Assembly: GCA_022600655.1 (NCBI GenBank)
Contig: JAHZJZ010000199.1
Location: 1-5,318 of the forward strand
Length of the DNA: 5,318 bases
Source: Campylobacterota bacterium
GTDB lineage: Bacteria > Campylobacterota > Campylobacteria > Campylobacterales > Sulfurovaceae
Direction of reading: 5' to 3'
The position numbers and the translations under genes were made by a program. Shown piece after piece: positions 1 through 4,727 of the stretch (within the stretch, counting starts at the first letter, position 1; each line of letters starts with the position of its first letter). The notes under the pieces are model-generated. The model was not told where the DNA came from and searched no databases. It worked only from the letters and a program-made list of their open reading frames with translations.

Positions 1-96
1 CTATTAATGTTGGGGTTTTTGCCGATCACTTCGTCGGCGCTATAGCCGGTCACTTCGGTGTAGGCCGGATTCACGTAGATGATTTGATTGTTAGTG
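1..96 (-). pseudogene. PAS-domain fragment, 5'-truncated, runs off the left edge
   Basis: Read on the minus strand, this stretch translates to NQIIYVNPAYTEVTGY followed by SADEVIGKNPNIN. This is the classic N-terminal half of a PAS sensor domain (the YVNPA(F/Y)xExTGY and EVIGKNP motifs), as found in sensor kinases, diguanylate cyclases and chemoreceptors. The frame is open from the window edge to a stop at 123-125, with no start codon and without the usual ITDA-type lead-in strand, so the gene lacks its 5' end at about 90-96. The rest of the protein would lie beyond position 1. About 20 of 28 codons end in G or C (ATC, GTG, GCC, ACC, GGC, CCG), and the first 80 bases are about 51% GC, against roughly 35-40% in the neighbouring genes. 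The fragment is therefore foreign to its surroundings. I am confident about the PAS family. Whether this is a real gene remnant or a chimeric contig end is open. Confidence 0.75.
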
Positions 97-497
97 TTGG
101 TGTGGTTGGACCAAGCCCAGCTTTAATATGGAGTGATGAACTCCATGCTGCAGCCTATGAACATAGTAATGATTTAGCTAAAAGTGATACTTTTTCTCAT
201 TATGGTTCAGGTACAGAATACGATATCACAGCGATGAGTAATGGTGATAGTTTTAGCCATTTTTATGAACGTATTGAATTTAACGGATATGGAGATTACC
301 ATGCAATAGGAGAGAATATTGCTGGAGGACAATACCTAATTGCAGATGTTATGAAAGCATGGTTGGAGAGTCCTGGACACTGTGCTAATATTATGAATAA
401 AGAGTTTACTGAAGTAGGGGTTTCCATAGTCGTAGAAGATGGAAGTAGCTATGGTGTCTATTGGACCCAAAACTTTGGGAGTAGGTCTTTCAAGTAA
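96..497 (+). pseudogene. 5'-truncated CAP/SCP-domain protein, paralogue of the gene at 1770-2354
   Basis: The encoded protein matches residues 65-194 of the intact CAP lipoprotein at 1770-2354, with about 103 of 130 positions identical by eye. It keeps every CAP landmark: HAAAYEHSNDLA, the FSHYGSG His, GENIAGG, SPGHCANIM and YWTQNFG. It lacks the signal peptide, lipobox Cys, linker and first helix, because homology stops abruptly at GVVGPS (99-116), exactly where the GC-rich PAS fragment begins. The frame stays open upstream to position 3, and a TTG at 84 could nominally start it, but there is no ribosome binding site. As it stands the product could not be exported. Its stop (TAA 495-497) lies inside a 12-base block (AAGTAATCTCTT, 492-503) that sits downstream of the stop in the intact copy, so a small deletion moved the stop. 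If the left junction is an assembly artefact, this gene may be intact in the real genome. Confidence 0.8.
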
Positions 498-522
498 TCT
501 CTTTAGATATTTTGCAAAACTA

Positions 523-565
523 GGAACCGATGGCTTTAGCCTCGTCACGTTCGGGACTAAAGTCC
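523..565 (+). repeat. Facing REP-like hairpin pair 1, right partner degenerate
   Basis: The left hairpin pairs CGA (528-530) with TCG (542-544), has a bulged T at 531, and an upper stem GGCT (532-535) with AGCC (538-541) closing a TT loop. GGAA precedes it at 523-526. After the spacer TCACGT (545-550), the right hairpin keeps only GGACT/AGTCC around an AA loop (554-565). The expected bulge and CCGATTCC tail are replaced by CAATGCCAATG, so this half is decayed or recombined. Confidence 0.75.
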
Positions 566-601
566 AATGCCAATGAACTAAGCTTTTTTGAGACAGATAG
601 T

Positions 602-624
602 TCGGGTGTAAACACGCCGATTCC
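602..624 (-). repeat. Isolated REP-like hairpin with a variant stem
   Basis: TCGG (602-605) pairs with CCGA (617-620), GTGT (606-609) pairs with ACAC (612-615) around an AA loop, and G616 is the single bulge. TTCC (621-624) is the complement of the GGAA lead-in. Geometry is identical to the other hairpins, but the upper stem differs on both sides from GACT/AGTC and GGCT/AGCC. This is covariation that preserves base pairing. It stands alone, without a forward partner. Confidence 0.8.
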
Positions 625-645
625 GAAAATACAGATGGCATATAA

Positions 646-696
646 GGAACCGATGGCTTTAGCCTCGTCATGTTCGGGACTAAAGTCTCCGATTCC
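646..696 (+). repeat. Facing REP-like hairpin pair 2, complete
   Basis: The forward hairpin has GGAA (646-649), CGA/TCG (651-653 with 665-667), bulge T654, and GGCT/AGCC (655-658 with 661-664). The spacer TCATGT (668-673) separates it from the reverse hairpin, which has TCGG/CCGA (674-677 with 689-692), GACT/AGTC (678-681 with 684-687), bulge T688 and TTCC (693-696). The pair and its right flank (AATAAGTTTTGCAAGA) match the element at 3586-3678 read on the other strand. Confidence 0.85.
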
Positions 697-733
697 AAAT
701 AAGTTTTGCAAGATGTCTTTTAAACTGCTCTGT

Positions 734-1606
734 TTAGTCACAATAACGTTTTAGTAAATCCTCATAGGTGTCAATTCGTCTATCGCGTAAAAATGGCCAG
801 ATATCACGTACCTCTTTGGTTCGCTCTTTTGAGATATCAGCATAGAGTATGGTCTCCTCTTGATGGTTAGCATGGGCTATAAGTGAGCCTTGTGGGTCAC
901 AGACAAAAGAGTTTCCCCAAAAGCGTATACCATCCATCACTCCAGAGCTATCTTTTTCAAACCCTACACGGTTACAAGATATAACAGGTAAACCATTGGC
1001 AATGGCGTGTGAACGTTGAATGGTAATCCAGCTATCTAGTTGTCGCTCTTTCTCCTCTTTCCTATCTTCATCAAACCAGCCAATTGCTGTAGGGTAGATG
1101 AGTAGCTCTGCTCCTTTAAGTGTCATTAGCCTTGCTGCTTCAGGATACCATTGATCCCAGCAGATAAGTACACCCAGTTTCCCTAGAGAAGTTTCTATAG
1201 GTTCAAATCCTAAATCTCCAGGGGTAAAGTAAAACTTCTCATAAAATCCAGGGTCATCAGGTATGTGCATTTTTCTATATTTCCCTGCTACGCTACCATC
1301 ACTATCAAACACAACAGCTGTGTTATGGTAAAGACCAGCTGTTCGCTGTTCAAAGAGAGAGGTAACGAGTACTATATTATGCTCTTTGGCTATATTGGAC
1401 CAAAAAGCTATATCTTCCTTCCACGAGTCTGCATAGTCAAAGAATTTAGTATCTTCACTTTGACAGAAGTACTCTGTTTGGTGAAGCTCTTGTAGGACTA
1501 TTAGTTTAGCTCCATTTTGGGATGCATTAGAGATGTCATTGAGAGTTTTCTTTACCGTTTTTTCTTTAGTTACATATGATTTTTGTTGTATAAGTGCTAT
1601 TTTCAT
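734..1606 (-). CDS. aguB: N-carbamoylputrescine amidase (nitrilase superfamily)
   Basis: This 290-residue cytoplasmic carbon-nitrogen hydrolase should convert N-carbamoylputrescine to putrescine, CO2 and ammonia, the step after agmatine deiminase in arginine-derived polyamine synthesis. The nitrilase catalytic triad is visible: Glu40 in VLQELH, Lys112 in GKYRKMHIPD and Cys149 in LICWDQWYPEAARL. Family-typical blocks also include the N-terminal strand MKIALIQQKS, the FYEKFYFTPGD segment (about 121-131), and SCNRVG followed later by FWGNSFVCDPQG. Length matches bacterial AguB (about 290-300 residues). The start at 1606 is chosen because the first beta strand begins immediately; no clear Shine-Dalgarno precedes it (AAAATAACAGC). 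aguA, its pathway partner, is on the same strand upstream but separated by an oppositely oriented CAP gene, so aguB needs its own promoter in 1607-1769. Assignment to AguB rather than another nitrilase branch is supported by sequence style and by aguA nearby. Confidence 0.93.
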   Translation of the reverse strand: MKIALIQQKSYVTKEKTVKKTLNDISNASQNGAKLIVLQELHQTEYFCQSEDTKFFDYADSWKEDIAFWSNIAKEHNIVLVTSLFEQRTAGLYHNTAVVFDSDGSVAGKYRKMHIPDDPGFYEKFYFTPGDLGFEPIETSLGKLGVLICWDQWYPEAARLMTLKGAELLIYPTAIGWFDEDRKEEKERQLDSWITIQRSHAIANGLPVISCNRVGFEKDSSGVMDGIRFWGNSFVCDPQGSLIAHANHQEETILYADISKERTKEVRDIWPFLRDRRIDTYEDLLKRYCD

Positions 1607-1654
1607 GCTGTTATTTTATCGTATTGATTTTAAGTTCACTATCTCTCTATTGAG

Positions 1655-1669
1655 ATAAGAAATTCTTAT
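1655..1669. promoter_or_regulatory. 7-1-7 palindrome, candidate operator
   Basis: ATAAGAA and TTCTTAT are perfect inverted 7-base arms around a single A. The site lies about 50 bp upstream of aguB and just upstream of the candidate CAP promoter, so a bound dimer could affect both. The geometry recalls Fur-family sites, but the bases do not match the usual Fur box well. In such AT-rich DNA, chance symmetry is quite possible. Confidence 0.3.
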
Positions 1670-1757
1670 TAATTCCATAAAATATATAATAAATAACATT
1701 ATTTAACTTTATTAAATATTTTTTAAGGTTGTTAATGTTATCATCTGTTATCAAACG

Positions 1758-1762
1758 AAGGA
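1758..1762 (+). promoter_or_regulatory. Ribosome binding site of the CAP lipoprotein gene
   Basis: AAGGA lies 7 nt before the ATG at 1770 and fixes this start. The choice is confirmed by the lipoprotein signal peptide that begins there. Confidence 0.8.
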
Positions 1763-1769
1763 TTAGGTC

Positions 1770-2354
1770 ATGTTTAAGCTTGGAATTTTTACAGTTAGTG
1801 TAGCATTTGTTTTAGTTGGATGTGGTGGAGGCTCTGGTGATGCCCCTGCTCAAACTCCTACAGTATCTGACATCACAGTTGTGTTAAAAAGTGAAAATAA
1901 AGACATGTTAGAAGCGTTAAACTTCGCTCGTTCTGTGAGTCGAGACTGTAATGATGGTGAAGGGGTAGTAGGCCCTAGCAACGCCTTAGTTTGGAATGAT
2001 GAACTCCATGCAGCAGCCTATGAACACAGTAATGACTTGGCTAAAAGTGATACTTTCTCTCATTATGGTTCAGGTACAGAGTATGATATTACAGCCGTAA
2101 ATAATGGTGATGGTCCAAGTTATTTTTATGAACGAATTGAGCATAATGGATATGGAGAATACCATGCATTAGGAGAAAATATCGCAGGAGGTCAGAGTAC
2201 CATAGAGGATGTTATGAAAGCATGGTTGGCTAGTCCTGGACACTGTGCAAACATTATGAGTGAAGATTTTACTGAAGTGGGTATAGCTGTAGTAACAGAA
2301 GAAGATAGTACCTATGGTATCTACTGGACGCAAAATTTCGGGAGTAAGTCTTAA
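1770..2354 (+). CDS. CAP/SCP-PR1-domain lipoprotein
   Basis: This 194-residue protein has a type II signal peptide: charged start MFK, hydrophobic core, and lipobox LVGC with Cys18 as the lipidated residue. A glycine follows Cys18, so outer-membrane sorting is expected if E. coli-like rules apply. A short Gly/Pro/Thr linker (19-45) leads to a CAP domain (about 46-194). The CAP signature residues are present: His98 in TFSHYGSG, Glu136 in GENIAGG and His158 in SPGHCANIM, corresponding to the His/Glu/His cavity residues of the family, and the closing YWTQNFG strand. Cys60 and Cys159 could form a disulfide in the periplasm. Bacterial CAP proteins are secreted or envelope-anchored and mostly of unknown activity; no substrate can be inferred. 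A truncated paralogue lies at about 96-497. The gene runs opposite to, and between, aguA and aguB, so it is not part of their transcript. Confidence 0.92.
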   Translation: MFKLGIFTVSVAFVLVGCGGGSGDAPAQTPTVSDITVVLKSENKDMLEALNFARSVSRDCNDGEGVVGPSNALVWNDELHAAAYEHSNDLAKSDTFSHYGSGTEYDITAVNNGDGPSYFYERIEHNGYGEYHALGENIAGGQSTIEDVMKAWLASPGHCANIMSEDFTEVGIAVVTEEDSTYGIYWTQNFGSKS

Positions 2355-2361
2355 GTTTTTA

Positions 2362-2453
2362 AAGTAATCTCTTCCAACACCATTATAGAATTTACAATTT
2401 GTAAGAAATTAACGCATAAAGTTTCTTAGGTATGGTGTTGGAAGAGATTACTT
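2362..2453. repeat. Perfect 22-bp inverted repeat with a structured 48-nt loop
   Basis: The arms at 2362-2383 (beginning AAGTAATCTCTTCC) and 2432-2453 are exact reverse complements over 22 bases. The loop contains two alternative smaller hairpins: TTACA/TGTAA (2392-2396 with 2400-2404) and TAAGAAA/TTTCTTA (2402-2408 with 2422-2428), which share bases and exclude each other. The element starts 8 nt after the CAP stop, between convergent genes, so a bidirectional transcription end or mRNA 3'-end protection is plausible. No U-run follows the stem on either strand and the loop is long, so it is not a standard intrinsic terminator. A small palindromic insertion is an alternative. Confidence 0.75.
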
Positions 2454-2470
2454 AAATTAAATTATTAGTT

Positions 2471-2547
2471 TTCAGCATCATAAATTTTTACCCATTTTAT
2501 ACAACTAAATCTCCTTTACAATATGATTTATACATTATGGTGCTGAA
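2471..2547. repeat. 13-bp imperfect inverted repeat with a 51-nt loop
   Basis: TTCAGCATCATAA (2471-2483) pairs with TTATGGTGCTGAA (2535-2547); the one exception, a T/C difference, can form a G-U pair in RNA. It ends about 12 nt beyond the aguA stop and could protect or end the aguA message, but again has no U-run. Its sequence is unrelated to the neighbouring 22-bp palindrome, though its layout (a stem around a 50-nt loop) is similar. Read on the minus strand, the loop contains an AAAGGAGA motif followed only by a tiny 8-codon frame. Confidence 0.5.
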
Positions 2548-2558
2548 CAGTGATAGTT

Positions 2559-3560
2559 TTAGGTAATCTGCATCGTTGAGCAGTGTAGACTTCCCCCTTG
2601 TTCAATTAATTTACTACACTCAATGGGTATTATCTCTTTATTTGCAAATAACTCTTTAAAAATTTCATGAACTATTTTATCTTCTGGAACACTGTAGGTT
2701 GGGTACACAAGTGCTTTGTTGCTGATTAAAAAGTTTGCATAAGTCGCAGGAAGTCTATTTCCCTCACTATCAAATTTTGCTGATGGCATAGGCAGAGTTA
2801 CTAACTTATATGGTTTACCATCAATCGTTCTAAAACGCTCAAGTTCTGTTTTCATTTTTTGTAGTGCTTCATAGTGTTCATCTGAGGTATCATGAGATGC
2901 CACATAAGCAATGGTATCAACAGAGACAAATCGTGCTAAAGTGTCAATATGACTGTCAGTATCATCTCCTGCTAAGTACCCATTATCTAACCAGAGTACT
3001 CTTTTTGCCCCAAGATATGTTTCTAGTTTATTCTCAACTTCCTCTTTACTCAGTCCACCATTACGATTAGGATTACAGAGACATGCTGTTGTGGTCATAA
3101 TGGTTCCCTCTCCATTAGATTCTATTGAACCACCTTCAAGCACAAAGTCTATGTTCTCTAATGGAGTAGTACCTAAATAACCTTTTTTATGTAGTGTTCT
3201 GTTGAGTTCATTGTCTAACGAAGCTTCAAACTTCCCACCCCAACCATCAAAAGTAAAATCTAGTAGTTTAGGAGCATTATCTTCTTTTATAGAGATATAC
3301 CCATAGTCCCGTGTCCAAGTATCATTGGTGGGTATCTCTATAAAACTCATATTACGCGTAGAGCAGAACATATCAGATATATGCTCTTTGTTATCGCAGA
3401 TAATATACACAGGCTGGGCATAAGCAATCGCTTGAGCAATACGTATAAAAGGACTTAATGCCCCTTGTAAATCATCAGCCCAGTCAGAGTTTTTGTGAGG
3501 AAATGCCATAAGTACAGCTCTCTGTTTTTCCCATTCGGCTGGTAGTCGTTTACTGTTCAT
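2559..3560 (-). CDS. aguA: Agmatine deiminase
   Basis: This 333-residue cytoplasmic enzyme of the agmatine/peptidylarginine deiminase (PAD_porph) family hydrolyses agmatine to N-carbamoylputrescine and ammonia, feeding AguB. Catalytic and binding motifs appear in order: TWTRDYG (81-87, Asp85), FDGWGGKF (104-111), LEGGSIE (141-147), GDDTDSHIDTLARF (198-211, His204 and Asp206) and GGSLHCSTMQ near the C-terminus with nucleophile Cys327. Length is usual for bacterial short-form AguA. The start at 3560 has AAGGA 6 nt upstream and begins with the typical RLPAEWEKQ block, so it is firm. Upstream on the same strand is the SpoIIE-type phosphatase gene, 152 bp away, with a palindromic repeat in the gap. 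Downstream the gene converges on the CAP lipoprotein gene. The family also includes peptidylarginine deiminases, but aguB nearby strongly favours agmatine as the substrate. Confidence 0.95.
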   Translation of the reverse strand: MNSKRLPAEWEKQRAVLMAFPHKNSDWADDLQGALSPFIRIAQAIAYAQPVYIICDNKEHISDMFCSTRNMSFIEIPTNDTWTRDYGYISIKEDNAPKLLDFTFDGWGGKFEASLDNELNRTLHKKGYLGTTPLENIDFVLEGGSIESNGEGTIMTTTACLCNPNRNGGLSKEEVENKLETYLGAKRVLWLDNGYLAGDDTDSHIDTLARFVSVDTIAYVASHDTSDEHYEALQKMKTELERFRTIDGKPYKLVTLPMPSAKFDSEGNRLPATYANFLISNKALVYPTYSVPEDKIVHEIFKELFANKEIIPIECSKLIEQGGSLHCSTMQIT

Positions 3561-3566
3561 CTCTTT

Positions 3567-3571
3567 TCCTT
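3567..3571 (-). promoter_or_regulatory. Ribosome binding site of aguA
   Basis: On the minus strand, AAGGA (within AAGGAAAAGAG) lies 6 nt before the aguA ATG at 3560. It is one of only two strong Shine-Dalgarno sites in the window and lies just outside the palindromic element at 3586-3678, so that hairpin would fold 15 nt upstream of it. Confidence 0.8.
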
Positions 3572-3585
3572 ATGGTTTTATTTCA

Positions 3586-3678
3586 TAGACTTCTTGTAAA
3601 ACTTATTTGGAATCGGAGACTTCAGTCCCGAATATGACGAGGCTAAAGCCATCGGCTCCTAGTTTTTCAAGAAGTCTA
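3586..3678 (-). repeat. Compact REP/BIME-like palindromic element upstream of aguA
   Basis: The 93-bp unit begins TAGACTTCTTGTAAAACT (3586-3603), and its right end (3661-3678) is the reverse complement at 17 of 18 bases. Inside are two facing hairpins: TCGG/CCGA with GACT/AGTC, bulge A3617 and a TC loop (3613-3631), and CGA/TCG with GGCT/AGCC, bulge A3651 and an AA loop (3638-3654). They are separated by six bases. GGAA and CTCC lead-ins lie outside them. Read on the minus strand it matches the unit at 646-717, so it is the same family in inverse orientation. The ends carry TA on both sides, which would fit a TA target duplication, but this is weak. It lies between the phosphatase stop and the aguA start, and probably in the aguA leader. 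Confidence 0.85.
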
Positions 3679-3689
3679 ATATTAAGCGT

Positions 3690-3695
3690 ATTATA
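3690..3695 (-). promoter_or_regulatory. Candidate -10 box for aguA
   Basis: The minus strand reads TATAAT here, with a TTGGAT 19 bp upstream (3715-3720, overlapping the end of the phosphatase gene) as a poor -35. Transcription would begin near 3683, giving a leader of about 120 nt that contains the whole palindromic element. aguA could instead be co-transcribed from the FIST-phosphatase genes. Confidence 0.4.
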
Positions 3696-3712
3696 GTTAG
3701 AAGTTTCTTTCT

Positions 3713-4714
3713 CTATCCAAACTCCAACCCAAAAACCGTAATGTCATCACTCTGTTCGCAATCACCCTTAAAGTCAATAAAGCTTTTTTTAATATACTGA
3801 TACTGTTCATCAAATGAGAGCATATGATTACGCATAATCAGTTTTTTAAATTGCTCTATGCTATATCTCGTATTATTTACACCCTCTTGGTCAGTTAGTC
3901 CATCGGTGGCTATATAGAGTTTGGTATCTTTTTTTATCTCTATATCGTACTCTGTATAGTTCTGATTAACCTCTGTTCTTATAAAGCCTACACTTTTTCT
4001 ATCGGATTTTATAACTTCTAGTTTATCACTGTTGACAATATATAGAGGTGTTTTTGCTCCAGCATATTTACAATGGTTTGTTTTTCTGTTGTAGTGTAGT
4101 ATTCCTCCATCAAAACCACTGTTTGACTGAGAACCCTTCTCTTGTTTTAGCATAAGTTTAATGTTCTGGTTAAAGTATTCTAAAATACGTGCTGGACTAA
4201 GCTCTAGTGTTCCACTTTTAATCTTAGCGATAATCTGTCCCTCTATGGCTTTAACAAGCATGGTTAAAAAAGCTCCCGATACACCATGACCTGCTCCATC
4301 TATGACCATAATGACAATATTATCTTTATCAAGTACATCTATAAAGTATATATCTCCACCGACGATATCTTTAGGTTGCCAACAGATAAAGTTATCTTTA
4401 CAAAAAGTATCCAAAGTTTTTTTATTAGGAAGTATGGCTTGTTGCATTAGTGATGCATACTCTATGGAGTCTCTGATATTGGCATTGGTTTTTTTTAACT
4501 CTTCTACTTTATGCTCTAAACTTTCATTGAGCTCTTGAAACTCAAGAGAGGCTAGTTGGGCTACATTTTCATATAGGTTTTTATCTTCATCATACTCTCC
4601 ATAACTCTGTTCAATTTGTTGCAAAAGTTTTTGAAAACTCTGTTCATCTATATCATCTAAGGTAGAGATTTTTGCTTTTTTAAGTTGCCTCTTCAATAAT
4701 CTATTGTTTGTCAT
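3713..4714 (-). CDS. SpoIIE/PP2C-family serine/threonine phosphatase with N-terminal coiled coil
   Basis: This 333-residue protein has no signal peptide or membrane segment, so it should be cytoplasmic. Residues about 1-85 are charged and helical, probably a coiled coil (the LEFQELNESLEHKVEELKK region), and the linker IRDSIEYASLMQQAILP precedes the phosphatase domain as in many SpoIIE-type output proteins. The PP2C domain (about 100-333) keeps its metal-binding aspartates: Asp121 in VGGDIYF, Asp139 in VIDGAGHG, Asp271 in ATDGLTDQ and Asp323/Asp324 in SDDITVFG. It is therefore probably an active Mn/Mg-dependent phosphatase that dephosphorylates a phosphoserine or phosphothreonine protein, typically an STAS-type antagonist as with RsbU or SiaA. 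No such partner or kinase lies in the window. The gene follows the FIST gene by 13 nt without a visible ribosome binding site, suggesting translational coupling and a shared signal path. Confidence 0.9.
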   Translation of the reverse strand: MTNNRLLKRQLKKAKISTLDDIDEQSFQKLLQQIEQSYGEYDEDKNLYENVAQLASLEFQELNESLEHKVEELKKTNANIRDSIEYASLMQQAILPNKKTLDTFCKDNFICWQPKDIVGGDIYFIDVLDKDNIVIMVIDGAGHGVSGAFLTMLVKAIEGQIIAKIKSGTLELSPARILEYFNQNIKLMLKQEKGSQSNSGFDGGILHYNRKTNHCKYAGAKTPLYIVNSDKLEVIKSDRKSVGFIRTEVNQNYTEYDIEIKKDTKLYIATDGLTDQEGVNNTRYSIEQFKKLIMRNHMLSFDEQYQYIKKSFIDFKGDCEQSDDITVFGLEFG

Positions 4715-4727
4715 TACATAAAACTTT

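Larger units (their letters stand above)
505..717. repeat. Composite REP/BIME-like palindromic repeat cluster with terminal inverted repeats
   Basis: This cluster lies between the 3' ends of the truncated CAP gene and aguB. Its outer ends are inverted repeats: the block ending TTGCAAAACT at 506-522 matches the reverse complement of 701-717 at about 15 of 17 positions. Inside are five REP-like hairpins: forward at 523-544 and 646-667, reverse at 551-565 (degenerate), 602-624 and 674-696. A complete hairpin has a GGA(A/G) lead-in, a 3-4 bp lower stem (CGA/TCG or TCGG/CCGA), a one-base bulge on the lead-in side, a 4-bp upper stem and a 2-base loop. The same family recurs as a single unit at 3586-3678. 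The architecture resembles BIMEs mobilised by RAYT (Y1, IS200-like) transposases, but no transposase is in the window. Short open frames through it are by-products of the repeat. Confidence 0.85.
1607..1769. promoter_or_regulatory. Divergent promoter region between aguB and the CAP lipoprotein gene
   Basis: This very AT-rich 163-bp gap must hold the start signals for both flanking genes. A TATAAT at 1685-1690 is a candidate plus-strand -10 box for the CAP gene; no good -35 is seen, which is common in Campylobacterota sigma-70 promoters. For aguB I see no convincing -10 box. Two symmetric features lie between the genes: a stem TATCTC/GAGATA (1640-1645 with 1652-1657) and an overlapping 7-1-7 palindrome at 1655-1669. 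The 7-base motif GTTATCA occurs twice, 10 bp apart (1737-1743 and 1747-1753). Which regulator, if any, binds here is unknown. Confidence 0.45.

Noticed and set aside
3..95. Plus-strand open frame joining the left end to the CAP gene (FADHFVGAIAGHFGVG)
   Set aside because: It is the antisense of the PAS reading frame, which is open because of its GC-rich third positions. The minus-strand PAS match is specific and the plus-strand peptide resembles no CAP N-terminus.
523..696. CRISPR-like array, because a 20-plus-base unit recurs near-identically at 523 and 646
   Set aside because: There are only two forward copies, the intervening sequence contains further hairpins of the same family, the units come in inverted pairs, and no cas gene is near.
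721..736. TAAAC/GTTTA mini-stem beyond the aguB stop as a terminator
   Set aside because: A 5-bp AT-rich stem overlapping the coding end, with no U-run, is too weak to call.
336..754. Three overlapping small frames on both strands with repeated peptide phrases such as FSPEHDEAKAIGS and MALASS
   Set aside because: The repeated peptides are translations of the palindromic REP-like repeat. There are no ribosome binding sites, and one frame is partly antisense to the CAP gene. The DNA-level hairpins explain the pattern.
1265..1495. 76-codon plus-strand frame inside aguB
   Set aside because: It lies fully antisense to a strongly supported enzyme gene, with no domain pattern or ribosome binding site.
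2493..2520. Tiny minus-strand frame (8 codons from a TTG) behind AAAGGAGA in the loop of the stem at 2471-2547
   Set aside because: The spacing would permit initiation, but the peptide is too short to support as a gene and no conservation can be judged here.
2864..3070. 68-codon plus-strand frame inside aguA
   Set aside because: It is a shadow of aguA; its His/Tyr/Gln-rich composition comes from antisense codons.
4302..4538. 78-codon plus-strand frame inside the phosphatase gene
   Set aside because: It is antisense to the conserved PP2C region, and its serine-rich, low-complexity peptide has no supporting signals.
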